The notes: a model not told the origin generated them from the sequence alone. A stretch of 64,000 bases of DNA from Actinomycetota bacterium (GCA_016870515.1 VGBL01000007.1:59619-123618), one strand, 5' to 3'; shown: positions 16,917-27,170, counted from the first letter of the stretch. Numbers and translations are program-made.

Positions 16917-18628
16917 CAATTCTCAACGATCCGGTTTCCGCGCCCACCACCGCGCCGACGCCCAAGGAGGTACGTCGCACCCACTTGGGTCGCACCGTCG
17001 TCAAGTGGGTCACGTCCACCGACCACAAGGTCATCGGCTACCTATACCTCATCACCGCGTTCTTCTGGTTCGTCCTCGCGGGCGCCTTCGCCCTGGTTAT
17101 GCGTGCCGAGCTGGCTACGCCGGGCATGCAGTTCTTGTCGCTGGAGCAGTACAACCAGCTCTTCACCATGCACGGCACGATCATGCTTTTGCTCTTCGCC
17201 ACCCCGCTGTTCATCGGGTTCGGCAACGTCGTCATGCCGCTGCAGATCGGCGCCCCCGACGTCGCCTTCCCGCGCCTCAACATGCTCGGCTACTGGCTCT
17301 TCTTCTTCGGCGGCCTCACCGTCGCCCTCAGCTTCTTCACCCCCGGTGGCGCGGCCTCCTTCGGCTGGTTCGCCTACCAGCCGCTGAGCAACGCCGTGAA
17401 CTCCCCGGAGGTGGGCGCCGACCTGTGGCTGCTCGGCCTGGCCATGGGTGGTCTTGGCACCATCTTGGGCGGGGTCAACTTCCTCACCACGATCTTCTGC
17501 ATGCGCTGCCCGGGCATGACGATGTTCCGGATGCCGATCTTCACCTGGACCGTCTTCATCACCAGCATCCTGGTGCTGATCGCCTTCCCGATCCTGGCCG
17601 CCGCCTTCGTCGTCGCCTTCATCGATCGCAAGTTCGGCGCGGTCGTCTTCGCGGCTGAAAACGGCGGCGCGATCCTGTGGCAGCACCTCTTCTGGTTCTT
17701 CGGCCATCCCGAGGTCTACATTCTGGCGCTGCCCTTCTTCGGCATCGCCAGCGAGATCATCCCCGTCTTCTCCCGCAAGCCCATCTTCGGCTACATGGGC
17801 CTAGTCTTCGCCACGATGGCGATCGGCTCGCTCTCGGTCGCGGTTTGGGCGCACCACATGTACGTTACCGGCTCGGTCTACCTCCCCTTCTTCGCCCTCA
17901 CGACCATGCTCATCGCGGTCCCCACGGGCGTGAAGTTCTTCAACTGGATCGGCACGATGTGGCGCGGTTCGGTGTCGTTCGAGACCCCCATGCTCTGGAC
18001 GATGGGCTTCATGGTCACGTTCCTCTTTGGCGGGCTGACCGGCATCATCCTGTCGGCACCGCCACTGGACTTCCACGTCTCCGACAGCTACTTCGTGGTC
18101 GCTCACTTCCACTACACCGTGTTTGGCACCGTTGTCTTCCTGTTCTTCGCGGGCCTGTTCTTCTGGTGGCCCAAGATGACCGGTCGGATGCTCAACGAGA
18201 AACTGGGCCACATCCAGTTCTGGCTCGTGTTCATCGGCTTCCAGGTCACGTTCTTGGTGCAGCACTGGCTGGGTGTGCAGGGTATGCCGCGCCGCTACGG
18301 CGACTACCTCGCCAGCGACGGCTTCACAGCCCTCAACACCGTGTCGACCGTCGGCGCGATGCTGGTGGGCGTCTCGACCCTCTTCTTCATCTGGAACGTC
18401 CTGCTCACCTGGAAGACCGCGCCCAAGGTGACCGTCGACGATCCCTGGGGTTGGGGCGGCTCGCTTGAGTGGGCTACCTCATGCCCGCCCCCGCGTCATA
18501 ACTTCACGTCGCTGCCGCGAATTCGCTCCGAGCGCCCCGCCTTCGACCTGCACCACCCGGAGCTTGCCGACGACGCACACCACGCACCCGCCCTCTCGAC
18601 CTCGTCGAGCAAGGCTGGCGCCTCGTGA
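16913..18628 (+). CDS. ctaD: Cytochrome c oxidase subunit I
   Basis: A 571-residue, twelve-helix heme-copper oxidase subunit holding heme a and the heme a3/CuB site. The low-spin heme ligand MHGTIM, the CuB/Tyr motif FGHPEVYIL, the second CuB pair WAHHMY and the HFHYTVFG heme ligands are visible. It reduces oxygen and pumps protons. The GTG overlaps the ctaC stop (TTGTGA). Confidence 0.97.
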   Translation: MTILNDPVSAPTTAPTPKEVRRTHLGRTVVKWVTSTDHKVIGYLYLITAFFWFVLAGAFALVMRAELATPGMQFLSLEQYNQLFTMHGTIMLLLFATPLFIGFGNVVMPLQIGAPDVAFPRLNMLGYWLFFFGGLTVALSFFTPGGAASFGWFAYQPLSNAVNSPEVGADLWLLGLAMGGLGTILGGVNFLTTIFCMRCPGMTMFRMPIFTWTVFITSILVLIAFPILAAAFVVAFIDRKFGAVVFAAENGGAILWQHLFWFFGHPEVYILALPFFGIASEIIPVFSRKPIFGYMGLVFATMAIGSLSVAVWAHHMYVTGSVYLPFFALTTMLIAVPTGVKFFNWIGTMWRGSVSFETPMLWTMGFMVTFLFGGLTGIILSAPPLDFHVSDSYFVVAHFHYTVFGTVVFLFFAGLFFWWPKMTGRMLNEKLGHIQFWLVFIGFQVTFLVQHWLGVQGMPRRYGDYLASDGFTALNTVSTVGAMLVGVSTLFFIWNVLLTWKTAPKVTVDDPWGWGGSLEWATSCPPPRHNFTSLPRIRSERPAFDLHHPELADDAHHAPALSTSSSKAGAS

Positions 18629-19020
18629 GGCTCACCGGTTGGCTCTTCGCCCTCGGGGCAGTCTTCTTCCTCGGTATCGCCGGCATCTACTTCTACTTCA
18701 GCCGTGACGAGATCGGCACCACCGCGCTGGTGATGACCGGCGCGCTCGCCTTCTTGATCGCCTTCTACCTCCTTTACACCTCCAAGCGGCTCGATACGCT
18801 GCCCGAGGACCGCGCCAATGCGGAGATCGACGAGGCCGATCCCGAATACGGCTTCTACAGCCCGCACAGCTGGTGGCCGCTGCCGGTGGGTTTCGCAGCC
18901 ATGCTCGTCGCTTTGGGCTTCATCTTCACCGCGTGGCTCGTCGTGCTCGGCATGTGCGTGCTGCTGATCGCGCTGATCGGCTGGCTTTTCGAATACTACC
19001 GCGGCAGTTTCGTCCGTTAA
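18625..19020 (+). CDS. ctaF: Cytochrome c oxidase subunit IV, actinobacterial type
   Basis: A 131-residue membrane protein with about four helices and the central motif [14 protein letters not shown], typical of actinobacterial CtaF. It starts with GTG overlapping the ctaD stop, closing the ctaC-D-F operon. Confidence 0.92.
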   Translation: MRLTGWLFALGAVFFLGIAGIYFYFSRDEIGTTALVMTGALAFLIAFYLLYTSKRLDTLPEDRANAEIDEADPEYGFYSPHSWWPLPVGFAAMLVALGFIFTAWLVVLGMCVLLIALIGWLFEYYRGSFVR

Positions 19021-19385
19021 TTCGAGCGGGGCCCGGCGTCTTTTAGCGCAGTCAATGGCCCCTTGACCTGGGCCGTCGTGCCCATCGGATTGGTTCTGAA
19101 GCTCACGCGTGTGGACGTCCACAGGTCGCTCAACAGGTCGATCAGTGCTGCGCCACGCGTCACCCAATTCGGACCCTTCGGTGAGTCGATGACGATCTCA
19201 CGGTCGAGCGCGGTGTGCATCGCGGGATGCCTCACTAATGTGAGGGGTCGGTCGGCGAAGAACGGTGCATGTAGAGGCGCCTGCCGGCCCACGAGCGCAT
19301 CGAGCGCGACGGACGGGAGGCCGCGTAGGCCGCCCTCGCCCGCAGGCACGACCACGTGTGGATTCGGGACGAGGCCTACCAGCAC
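19017..19385 (-). CDS. Uncertain ORF between ctaF and qcrB
   Basis: The space after ctaF and after qcrB (about 400 bases) holds a 122-codon minus-strand frame starting at GTG, with protein-like text such as LTLVRHPAMHTALDREIVIDS and WVTRGAALIDLLSDL. I recognise no family, see no ribosome binding site, and codon choice is less GC-rich than in neighbours. It may be a real small gene, or the end of a gene decayed by deletion. Confidence 0.33.
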   Translation of the reverse strand: MLVGLVPNPHVVVPAGEGGLRGLPSVALDALVGRQAPLHAPFFADRPLTLVRHPAMHTALDREIVIDSPKGPNWVTRGAALIDLLSDLWTSTRVSFRTNPMGTTAQVKGPLTALKDAGPRSN

Positions 19386-19416
19386 CGGGGACGCAAGCGC
19401 ATCCGCAGGAGGCGAG

Positions 19417-21162
19417 CTACAGGTTGCCTCCGCGAGCCTCCAACTGCTGCTTGTTGGTCATGGGAGCACCCTGCTCGTGGAGGATTCCGCCGTGGAAGGG
19501 GACGTTGACGAAGTGCGTCTCCTCGTAGTCGTGCAGGGGTGCCTCGAGTGCGGCGTCGTGGGCGACATGGGCCTGTCCCGCCTCGATCTCCTCCCGAGTC
19601 GGGGGCTTGATGTCGTCGGCGTAGTACCAGTGCGACAGCTTGGAGCGAAGGATCTGCAGCCGGTAGAACTTGTTGCGTACGCCGTTGGCGTCGAGCTTCG
19701 CAGGAGCGGGCAGCGGAGCCCGGTAGGACTCGATGGCCGACTCGAGCACGGCGCGCTCCTTGGCAGGGAGGGGCTCGTGGACCTCGATGAATTCACCGTG
19801 GGGCAGGCGCAGGATGCGCCCGGACTCGTAGCCGTGGAGCAGCTTCTCGCGGTCCCTGCGCTGGAGCGCGAGGCAGATGCGGCGAGTGACGACGAAGGCG
19901 ATCGGGGGCACGACGAAGATCGCGATGCGCAGGAACCAGATGATCGAGTTGATTGATAAGTCGAAGGTGATCGCGATGATGTCGTTACCACCGCCGATGA
20001 AGAGCAGGAGGTAGAAGGTTATGGCCATGACGCCGATGGCGGTGCGCGTGGGAGCGTTGCGCGGGCGGTCGAGGAGGTTGTGGTCGCGCTTGTCGCCCGT
20101 AGCCCATGCCTCTATGAAGGGATAGAAGGCCGCGACCGTGAAGACGATGCCCGGCACGATCACCGAGGGGATGAAGACGTTCCACGAGATCGTGTAGCCG
20201 AAGAGCACGGTCTCGACGTTGGGCATCAGGCGCAGGGCGCCATCGAGCCAGCCGATGTACCAGTCGGGCTGGGAGCCGGCCGACACCTGGTCGGGGGTGT
20301 AAGGGCCGAAGATCCAGATCGGGTTGATGGTGACCAGGCCTGAGATGAGGATGATCACGCCGAAGACCACGAAGAAGAAACCGCCTGCCTTGGCCATGTA
20401 GATCGGCATCAGCGGGTAGCCGACCACGTTGGTGTTGGTGCGGCCCGGCCCGGGGAACTGCGTGTGCTTCTGGGTCCAGACCATCATCAGGTGCACGGTG
20501 ATCAGCGCCAGGATGAGGCCGGGGATGAGCAGGATGTGGACGCCGTAGAGGCGGGAGATGAATTCCGTGCCGGGGAACTCGCCGTCGAAGAGCAGGAACG
20601 CGCCCCAGGTGCCGACTATCGGGATCGCCTGCACGATGCCGCGGGCGATCTGCAGGCCGGTGCCCGACAGTAGGTCGTCGGGCAGTGAGTAGCCGGAGAA
20701 GCCGGCGCCGAGTCCGAGCGTGATGAGCGCGATGCCGATGACCCAGTTGAATTCGCGGGGCTTGCGGAAGGCGCCGGTGAAGAAGACGCGGAACATGTGC
20801 ACGCTCATGGCGGCGATGAAGATCAGCGCGGCCCAGTGGTGCATCTGGCGGATGAGCAGGCCGCCGCGCACGTCGAAGGAGATGTTGAGCGTCGAGGCGT
20901 AGGCCTCGGACATCATCACGCCCTTCAGGGGCACGTAGGAGCCGTCGTAGATGACCTCCACCATGCTGGGCTTGTAGAAGAGGGTGAGGAAGACCCCGCT
21001 CAGCAGGACGACGATGAAGCTGTAGAGGGTGATCTCGCCCAGCATGAAGGACCAGTGGTCGGGAAAGACCTTCTTGAGGCTGCGTGTCAGGAATCGGTTG
21101 GAGCCGACCCGGTCGTCGACGTAGGCGGCGACCGATCCGCCGATCTTCTCGGTGGTGCTCAT
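19417..21162 (-). CDS. qcrB: Cytochrome bc1 complex cytochrome b subunit
   Basis: A 581-residue actinobacterial QcrB with eight or more helices. Heme-ligand histidines appear in MHHWAALIF / SVHMFRVF and YGVHILLIP / TVHLMMVW; the quinol-site motif, PEWY elsewhere, is PDWYIGWLDG here. The long hydrophilic C-terminal extension (about 150 residues) is typical of actinobacteria. ATG overlaps the qcrA stop (ATGA). Confidence 0.97.
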   Translation of the reverse strand: MSTTEKIGGSVAAYVDDRVGSNRFLTRSLKKVFPDHWSFMLGEITLYSFIVVLLSGVFLTLFYKPSMVEVIYDGSYVPLKGVMMSEAYASTLNISFDVRGGLLIRQMHHWAALIFIAAMSVHMFRVFFTGAFRKPREFNWVIGIALITLGLGAGFSGYSLPDDLLSGTGLQIARGIVQAIPIVGTWGAFLLFDGEFPGTEFISRLYGVHILLIPGLILALITVHLMMVWTQKHTQFPGPGRTNTNVVGYPLMPIYMAKAGGFFFVVFGVIILISGLVTINPIWIFGPYTPDQVSAGSQPDWYIGWLDGALRLMPNVETVLFGYTISWNVFIPSVIVPGIVFTVAAFYPFIEAWATGDKRDHNLLDRPRNAPTRTAIGVMAITFYLLLFIGGGNDIIAITFDLSINSIIWFLRIAIFVVPPIAFVVTRRICLALQRRDREKLLHGYESGRILRLPHGEFIEVHEPLPAKERAVLESAIESYRAPLPAPAKLDANGVRNKFYRLQILRSKLSHWYYADDIKPPTREEIEAGQAHVAHDAALEAPLHDYEETHFVNVPFHGGILHEQGAPMTNKQQLEARGGNL

Positions 21163-22268
21163 CCGCGCTCCCAGAAACTCGGTCCGACAGGCTCTGCAAA
21201 GGGTGCCCTGGCTACCAAGAATCCTGCCTCATTGACGCCGATCGGCAACTGGGGCATGCGCCGAGCCGCAGGCCCAAAGACGACATTGCCCGCGTCGGCC
21301 AGGTCGAAGGTCGACTGGTGGCACGGGCACAGCAGGTGGTGCGTGCGGTGCTCATACAGGGCGATGGGGCAGCCCACGTGGGTGCAGATCTTGGAGTAGG
21401 CGAGGATCCCCTGGTAGTCCCAGCCGTCGCCCTGCTGCGCGCGGATCTCGCCGGGCTCCATGCGCACGAGGATGATCGCCGCCTTACCGCGGGCGTTGAG
21501 GTTGTGCTCCTCTTCTTGGATTTCCATGATGTCTTCGGGCAGGGCAGAGACGAGGCCACCGACGGGGATGTCTTCGGGGCGGAGCTTTTGGTAGGTGCCG
21601 TCGGTGACGATCGGCATGCCCTCGACCCATGCGGTGGTGCTGAGCAGCTCCGTGGGGCTGGGGCCGAAGCCGCCGTCCTTGGAGGTCCACAGGTCGCGCA
21701 GCAGGATTAGGGCGGGGATCGGAAGCAGGGCCATGGCACCGATGAGGGTGCGTCGGATGATCCGGTACTGCGCGAACCCAGATTCCTCTTTTCCGCGCTC
21801 GTATTGATCGGCCGCCTCGACGGTTTCGTGCTTGATCGATGTCAGGGGGTGGCGCTCCTGCACGACCTCGACGTCGGGCATGAGCTTCTTGGCCCACTGG
21901 ATAGCACCGGCGCCGATGCAGAAGATGCCCAAGCCCAGGGTGAGTCCGAGGACGAAGTTCTGCGCGCCCACTTCGCCGAACGTCGGGATGTAGACGGCGG
22001 TCGTCGGGTCGATAGCGATGTAGCCGACGCAGAAGAGGATGAACATGAGCATCGACAAGACGAAGAGCGCGGCGACCTGGCGCTCGGCGCGGCGCGCCGC
22101 CTTGGGATCGAAGTCGCTGCGACGGGGGCGGTGCGGGATGTCGGCGGCCGGTAGGGCACCGGGGCCCTCGTAGAGCGGACGCGCGAGGTCCTCGGGGTCG
22201 ACGCCATCGGGCGTGCCATGGCCGTGATCGGGAGTGGCGCCGCTATCGCGCGTGGTGATTTCGCTCAT
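21159..22268 (-). CDS. qcrA: Cytochrome bc1 complex Rieske iron-sulfur subunit
   Basis: A 369-residue Rieske protein with three membrane helices before the cluster domain, as in other actinobacteria. The 2Fe-2S ligands are in CTHVGCPI and CPCHQSTF. The start MSEITTRDSG at 22268 overlaps the qcrC stop; the 474-residue track ORF begins inside qcrC and is too long. Confidence 0.97.
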   Translation of the reverse strand: MSEITTRDSGATPDHGHGTPDGVDPEDLARPLYEGPGALPAADIPHRPRRSDFDPKAARRAERQVAALFVLSMLMFILFCVGYIAIDPTTAVYIPTFGEVGAQNFVLGLTLGLGIFCIGAGAIQWAKKLMPDVEVVQERHPLTSIKHETVEAADQYERGKEESGFAQYRIIRRTLIGAMALLPIPALILLRDLWTSKDGGFGPSPTELLSTTAWVEGMPIVTDGTYQKLRPEDIPVGGLVSALPEDIMEIQEEEHNLNARGKAAIILVRMEPGEIRAQQGDGWDYQGILAYSKICTHVGCPIALYEHRTHHLLCPCHQSTFDLADAGNVVFGPAARRMPQLPIGVNEAGFLVARAPFAEPVGPSFWERG

Positions 22269-23074
22269 CGCGCCCTGATCGCAATCCATACGGCGAGGCC
22301 GACGAAGACGGCGAAGACGCCCGCCCAGAGGAAGAGGCCTTCGGTGACGGGGCCGAGGCGGCCGAGTGCGAGGCCTCCGGGGCTGTCGGACTCCTGCAGG
22401 TCGGCGATGTAGGCGATGATCGCCTGCTTGTCTTCCGCAGGCAGGGTCGTGTTGGCGAAGACGGGCATGTTTTGCGGGCCGGTGAGCATGGCCTCGTAGA
22501 TCTCCTGCGGCGAGGCGTCCATGAGGCTGGGGGCGTGCTTGCCCTGGGTCAGCGCCCCGCCGCCGCCGGCGGCCTGGTGGCACTGCGCACAGTTGATGCG
22601 GAAGAGGACGCCGCCCTCGGCGATGTCGGCATCGGAGTAGTCGAGCTGCTCAGCCGTGGGGATCGCGGGCCCGGGGGCGAGCGAGGCGATGTAGGCGGCC
22701 ATGGCCGAGACGTCGGCCTCGGAGTAGTCGACCGGCTTGACCGGCGCCTGCGCGCCGGGAGCGGCCATGGGCATGCGGCCGGTCGACACCTGGAAGTGCA
22801 CCGCTGCAGCGCCGACGCCGATAAGGGTCGGACCGGTGGCAGTGCCCTGCGCGTTGAGGCCGTGGCACGAGGAGCAGCCCTCGAGGTAGAGGCGCTTGCC
22901 CTCGTCGATGGCTGTTTGGTCGGCGGTGGCCACTGCCTCCGCTGGCGCCGCCGACGTGGCAACGGTGTACGCGCCGCCCACGCCGAGCAGGGCCACGAGC
23001 AGCAACAGTGTGGAGACGACCGGATTGCGCCGACGGGCCGCCAGAGCCTTCACGACCTTCCTTCCGTTCCTCAT
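22265..23074 (-). CDS. qcrC: Diheme cytochrome c subunit of the bc1 complex
   Basis: A 269-residue protein with an N-terminal membrane segment, two c-type heme sites (CSSCH and CAQCH) and a C-terminal membrane helix. It replaces soluble cytochrome c by passing electrons directly to CuA of CtaC. It leads the qcrC-A-B operon, 25 nt downstream of ctaE. Confidence 0.97.
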   Translation of the reverse strand: MRNGRKVVKALAARRRNPVVSTLLLLVALLGVGGAYTVATSAAPAEAVATADQTAIDEGKRLYLEGCSSCHGLNAQGTATGPTLIGVGAAAVHFQVSTGRMPMAAPGAQAPVKPVDYSEADVSAMAAYIASLAPGPAIPTAEQLDYSDADIAEGGVLFRINCAQCHQAAGGGGALTQGKHAPSLMDASPQEIYEAMLTGPQNMPVFANTTLPAEDKQAIIAYIADLQESDSPGGLALGRLGPVTEGLFLWAGVFAVFVGLAVWIAIRAR

Positions 23075-23099
23075 AAGCGCCCGAGCACTGCCGTCCTTG

Positions 23100-23708
23100 T
23101 CATCTCAGTATATAGATCATGAAGAAGAGGGCAATCCAGACGACGTCGACGAAGTGCCAGTAGTACGAGACGACGATCGCGCGCGTGGCCTGGTCGTGCG
23201 TGAATCTCCTCACGACGTAGGTTGTGGCGAGCACCAGTAGGAAGGCGATGAGGCCGCCGGTGACGTGTAGGCCGTGGAAGCCGGTCGTGAGGTAGAAGGC
23301 CGAGCCGTAGGCGCTGCTGGAGAGCGTGATGCCCTCGTGGACCAATTCGGCATATTCGGTCACCTGGCCGCCAATGAAGATCGCGCCCATGAAGAAGGTG
23401 ATGGTGAACCACCGGCGCAGCCCCCTTACATCGCCGCGCTCAGCGGCGAAGACGCCGAGCTGGCAGGTGACCGACGACAGCACGAGGATGGTGGTGTTGA
23501 CGCTCGCGAAGGGGATGTTGAGCTTGGCCGTCTCCTCGGTCCACATTTCGGGGTTGATCGCGCGGAGCGTGAAGTACATCGCGAACAGGCCCGCGAAGAA
23601 CATGAGTTCGCTGGAGAGCCACACGATGGTGCCCACGGCCACGGTGTTGGGCCGGTTGGCCGGGGCATGGGCATAGGCCTGCGCCACGGAGGGAGAGGCG
23701 GTTGCCAC
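23100..23708 (-). CDS. ctaE: Cytochrome c oxidase subunit III
   Basis: A 202-residue, five-helix subunit with [17 protein letters not shown] and the C-terminal [16 protein letters not shown] prefer GTG 23708 (product [12 protein letters not shown]), which gives the usual length and follows a CAGACT -10-like box by 7 nt; the track start at 23810 adds an atypical tail. It leads the ctaE-qcrCAB transcription unit. Confidence 0.94.
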   Translation of the reverse strand: MATASPSVAQAYAHAPANRPNTVAVGTIVWLSSELMFFAGLFAMYFTLRAINPEMWTEETAKLNIPFASVNTTILVLSSVTCQLGVFAAERGDVRGLRRWFTITFFMGAIFIGGQVTEYAELVHEGITLSSSAYGSAFYLTTGFHGLHVTGGLIAFLLVLATTYVVRRFTHDQATRAIVVSYYWHFVDVVWIALFFMIYILR

Positions 23709-23757
23709 ATGCCGCAGTCTGCCACGGGGGAGCGTGATGGGCATGGCGCGCCCCCGG

Positions 23758-23763
23758 TAGCCT
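23758..23763 (+). promoter_or_regulatory. -10 box TAGCCT, leaderless start
   Basis: TAGCCT is 6 nt before GTG 23770, divergent from ctaE. Confidence 0.5.
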
Positions 23764-23769
23764 GTCGCC

Positions 23770-24207
23770 GTGACCGACCACGGCCCCGCGAGCGACTCCG
23801 CGGCCCCCACCCTGGGCGTCTTGATCTACAGCGACGACCGGACGGTGCGCCAGCAGGTGGCCCTGGCGCTGGGCCGCCGTCCGGCCCCCGAGCTGCCCGC
23901 CATCCGTGTGGTGGAAGTGGCCACTGAGGCCTTTGTGACCAGGACCATGGACGCCGGGGGCATCGACTGCGCCATCCTCGATGGCGAGGCCGTGCCCTTC
24001 GGGGGCATGGGGGTCTGCCGCCAGCTCAAGGACGAGATCTTCGACTGCCCGCCGGTGCTGGTGCTCACCGGGCGCCCCCAGGACGCCTGGCTGGCCACCT
24101 GGTCGCGGGCCGATGCGGTCGTACCGCGGCCCTTGGACCCCCGGGTCCTGGCCGAGGCCACCGCCCACCTGCTGCGCCAGCGGGTGGCCGGCGCCCCCGT
24201 GGCCTAG
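23770..24207 (+). CDS. Receiver-domain-like protein
   Basis: A 145-residue protein with a CheY-like layout: an acidic pair near the N-terminus (YSDDRTV), a candidate phosphoacceptor aspartate in CAILDGEA, and LVLTGRP. The usual lysine before the last helix is arginine (VVPRPLDP), so the phosphorylation switch may be altered. It has no output domain. It sits between ctaE and trpD with its own leaderless promoter. Confidence 0.72.
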   Translation: MTDHGPASDSAAPTLGVLIYSDDRTVRQQVALALGRRPAPELPAIRVVEVATEAFVTRTMDAGGIDCAILDGEAVPFGGMGVCRQLKDEIFDCPPVLVLTGRPQDAWLATWSRADAVVPRPLDPRVLAEATAHLLRQRVAGAPVA

Positions 24208-24211
24208 GGCC

Positions 24212-25309
24212 ATGACCTCCCCGGCCGGGCCCACGTGGCCGACCGTGCTCGGGCGCCTGGCCGCGGGCCTCGACCTCGATTCCGACTCCGCCGCCTGGGC
24301 CGTGGCCCAGGTGATGTCCGGCGAGGCGGCCCCCGCCCAGGTCGGGGCCTTCCTGCTCGGCCTGCAGGCCAAGGGGCCCACGGCCCGCGAGGTCGCGGCG
24401 GCCGCGGCCGTCATGCGCGATGCGGCGCTGCCGATCACGGTGCCGGGCGTGCTGCTCGATGTCGTGGGCACCGGCGGTGATGCGTCGGGCTCGGTGAACT
24501 TCTCGACGATGGCGGCGATCGTGGCCGTGGCGTGCGGTGCGACGGTCGTCAAGCATGGCAATCGAGCGGCGTCGTCGAAGGCCGGCACCGCTGACGTGCT
24601 CGAGGAACTCGGCGTCGCGATCGATCTCGGCCCCGAGGCGATCGCGTCGTGCGCGCGCGAGGCAGGCATCGCCTTTGCGTTCGCGCAGGTGCTGCACCCG
24701 GCGATGAGGCATGCGGCGCCCATCCGACGCGAGCTCGGCGTTCCCACGATCTTCAACATCCTCGGCCCGCTCGCCAATCCGGCGCGCCCCGTCGCCGGTC
24801 TGATCGGCTGCGCGAGCGAGCGTATGGCGCCGGTGATGGCGCAGGTCTTCGCCGATCGCGGTGATCGCGTCTTCGTCGTGCGCGGTGAGAACGGCTGGGA
24901 CGAGGTCTCCCCCTACGGCGTGACTCAGGTCTGGGACACCACGCGCGGCGGCGTCATCGAGGAGCGGCTGCACGCGGTCGACCTCGACATGGGTGACATC
25001 GCGGAGGGGGCACTTGCCGGGGGAGATTCGGTGGCCAATGCCGAGGTGTGCCGGGCCGCCTTTGGGATGCCCCGCGAGCATCCCGACCTCGCACTGCCTT
25101 CGGACATCGATGCCGTGCGCGCGGTCGTCATCGCGAATGCGGCCGCGGCCCTCGCGGCCATTGCGGCGGCGCATGGCGCCGACACGTCAGCACCGCTGCT
25201 GGAGCGCATCCGCGCGCACATGACGGATACGCGGGCCGCGGTCGAGTCGGGCGCGGCCGGTGGCATCCTGCGCCGCTGGATCGACACCTCGCGCGCGCTG
25301 CGTAGTTGA
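24212..25309 (+). CDS. trpD: Anthranilate phosphoribosyltransferase
   Basis: A 365-residue enzyme that joins anthranilate to PRPP in tryptophan synthesis. Motifs: VVGTGGDASGSVNFST for PRPP binding, KHGNRAASSKAGTADVLE and NILGPLANPA. ATG 24212 lies 4 nt after the previous stop; the track start at 23981 is inside the preceding gene. No other trp gene is in the window. Confidence 0.97.
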   Translation: MTSPAGPTWPTVLGRLAAGLDLDSDSAAWAVAQVMSGEAAPAQVGAFLLGLQAKGPTAREVAAAAAVMRDAALPITVPGVLLDVVGTGGDASGSVNFSTMAAIVAVACGATVVKHGNRAASSKAGTADVLEELGVAIDLGPEAIASCAREAGIAFAFAQVLHPAMRHAAPIRRELGVPTIFNILGPLANPARPVAGLIGCASERMAPVMAQVFADRGDRVFVVRGENGWDEVSPYGVTQVWDTTRGGVIEERLHAVDLDMGDIAEGALAGGDSVANAEVCRAAFGMPREHPDLALPSDIDAVRAVVIANAAAALAAIAAAHGADTSAPLLERIRAHMTDTRAAVESGAAGGILRRWIDTSRALRS

Positions 25310-25310
25310 C

Positions 25311-27014
25311 CTATCTGGCAGAGATGATGGAGCGCAGCGAATCGGCGGCCGCGCGCGCCTGTCGGACGACGTCGAGTTGTGCGCCTCCCACGTGCACGGG
25401 AAGCGCGAGCGGATGGCTCGCGCGCACGAGCCTGGTCGCGCCATCGGTGAGCCAGCGCCACAGCATCTCGGTCTCTTCGACGAGCGCCTCGTCGGGCTCG
25501 ACGGCATCGGCGGTCTGGACCAGCGCGTCGAGCCGCGGGCGCGGATTGTCACCGCGCGGCACCAGGCCCGCCGCGGCCAGGCGACCGAAGCGCACCACGT
25601 GGATGTGCCATGCCCCGTCGACGCACTGGGCCGCCACGACCTCGTCGGCGGCTCCGAGCGCGGCCAGCTGCTCATCGCGCAGGCAGCCACGGAGGTAGGC
25701 CTCCAGGCGATCGCGCCACGAGCGCGCCTGCTCGAAGCGGCCCTCCTCGCTCAGCGCCGCCATGCGATCGAGGAGCGCATTCACCACGGCGCGGGTGTCG
25801 CCGGTGAGCGCGGCATGCGCCGCCGCCGCGGTCTCGGCGTAGGACTGCGCATCGCCCTCGTCAGCGCAGGGCGCCGCGCACTGGTCGAGCTGCGCGCGCA
25901 CGCACCCGGCAGCTCGACGAGGGCGCTTGGGCAGTCGATCGGTGCACGTGCGCAGCGGGATCGCCGCCTGCAGTGCCTCGATCGCCAGGGTCGCCGCGCC
26001 GCGACCGGAGAACGGACCGATCGCCGCGATGTGCGCATCGCGCACCCGCGACACCGTGACCAGGCGCGGATGCGGCTCGCGCGTGAGCGCCACCCACGCC
26101 ATGCGCTCGGGATGGCGCGAACGCCGGTTGTAGGGCGGCTGCTGCTCGACGATGAGACGCAGCTCGCGCACGCGGGCCTCGAGATCGGTCGCGCACACGA
26201 TCGGGTCGACACGCGCGGCGATGCCCACCATCTCGGACATGCGCGCCCGGGTCTCGGCCGCGGTGAAGTAGGTGCGCACGCGCTGGCGCAGATTGCGCGA
26301 GGTGCCGACGTAGAGGGCGCGACCCTGCGCGTCGCGGAAGAGGTAGACGCCCGGGGCCTCGGGCACCCCCTCGAGGAGATGGCGCTTGGTGCGTTGCTGC
26401 GCCGTGGTGCGGCCGCCGAAGGCCAGGAGATCCTCCAGGCTCTGCACGCCGAGGGAGCCCATGCGGTCGAGGAGGCCGTGGAGCACCGCGACGGTCGCGC
26501 GCGCGTCGTCGAGCGCCCGGTGGCACGGGGCAGTGGGCGAGCGGAAGCGGGCGGCAAGGGTCTCGAGCTTGCAGTTGCGCACCTCGTCGCGCGTGAGCGC
26601 GCGCCTGGCCAGGCGAGCGGTGTCGGCGACGCGCGGCGATGGCCACGCGATGCCGGTCTTGTCGCAGGCCCCGCGCAGGAAGCCCATGTCGTAGGGAGCG
26701 TTGTGCGCGACGAGCACCGCGCCGTGGGCGAACTCCCAGAAGCTCGCCGTGGCCGCCATGATCGATGGGGCGCCGGCGAGCATGCGGTCGGTGATGCCGG
26801 TGAGTGCGGCGATGAACGGCGGGACCGCCACGCCCGGGTTGACCAGCGTCTGGAACTCGCCCAGCACCTCGCCGCCGCGCACCTTAACCGCGCCGATCTC
26901 GGTGATGCCGGCATCCTGCGGCTTGCCCCCGGTGGTCTCGAGGTCGACCACCACGAAGGTGACGTCTCGCAGCGGGGTGCCCAGGTCGTCGAGGCTGAGC
27001 TGGCGCTCGTCCAT
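25311..27014 (-). CDS. DEDDh exonuclease fused to a GIY-YIG/UvrC-like nuclease domain
   Basis: A 567-residue two-domain protein. The N-terminal domain is a DnaQ-like 3'-5' exonuclease (FVVVDLETTGG, AHNAPYDMGFL, HRALDDARAT). After a linker comes a UvrC N-terminal GIY-YIG domain (PGVYLFRDAQGRALYVGTSRNLRQRVRTYF in outline). Further UvrC-like segments, including CAAPC, follow. It resembles Rv2191 next to trpD in mycobacteria. Probable role in DNA repair or processing. The ATG at 27014 is 6 nt after a -10 box; the track start at 27452 is too early. Confidence 0.92.
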   Translation of the reverse strand: MDERQLSLDDLGTPLRDVTFVVVDLETTGGKPQDAGITEIGAVKVRGGEVLGEFQTLVNPGVAVPPFIAALTGITDRMLAGAPSIMAATASFWEFAHGAVLVAHNAPYDMGFLRGACDKTGIAWPSPRVADTARLARRALTRDEVRNCKLETLAARFRSPTAPCHRALDDARATVAVLHGLLDRMGSLGVQSLEDLLAFGGRTTAQQRTKRHLLEGVPEAPGVYLFRDAQGRALYVGTSRNLRQRVRTYFTAAETRARMSEMVGIAARVDPIVCATDLEARVRELRLIVEQQPPYNRRSRHPERMAWVALTREPHPRLVTVSRVRDAHIAAIGPFSGRGAATLAIEALQAAIPLRTCTDRLPKRPRRAAGCVRAQLDQCAAPCADEGDAQSYAETAAAAHAALTGDTRAVVNALLDRMAALSEEGRFEQARSWRDRLEAYLRGCLRDEQLAALGAADEVVAAQCVDGAWHIHVVRFGRLAAAGLVPRGDNPRPRLDALVQTADAVEPDEALVEETEMLWRWLTDGATRLVRASHPLALPVHVGGAQLDVVRQARAAADSLRSIISAR

Positions 27015-27020
27015 GGGGGG

Positions 27021-27026
27021 ACCGTA
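27021..27026 (-). promoter_or_regulatory. -10 box TACGGT, leaderless start
   Basis: TACGGT is 6 nt before ATG 27014 on the minus strand and fixes the start of the DEDDh/GIY-YIG gene. Confidence 0.5.
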
Positions 27027-27164
27027 GGCGCGGGGTCCGACAGTCCGGGCTCCGACACACCTCCTACCAACGCCGACTGTGCAGCTGTGCCGTGTGGCCA
27101 TGAGGGGACGCGTGGACCGCCTGCACGCTCGCGGAAGGCAGGGGGGACTGTCAGACCCCCCGCC

Positions 27165-27170
27165 TAGCGT
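27165..27170 (+). promoter_or_regulatory. -10 box TAGCGT, leaderless start
   Basis: TAGCGT is 7 nt before ATG 27178. Confidence 0.5.

Noticed and set aside
25260-27167. 635-codon plus-strand ORF opposite the DEDDh/GIY-YIG gene
   Set aside because: The minus-strand protein has clear exonuclease and GIY-YIG motifs; the plus-strand frame is its shadow.
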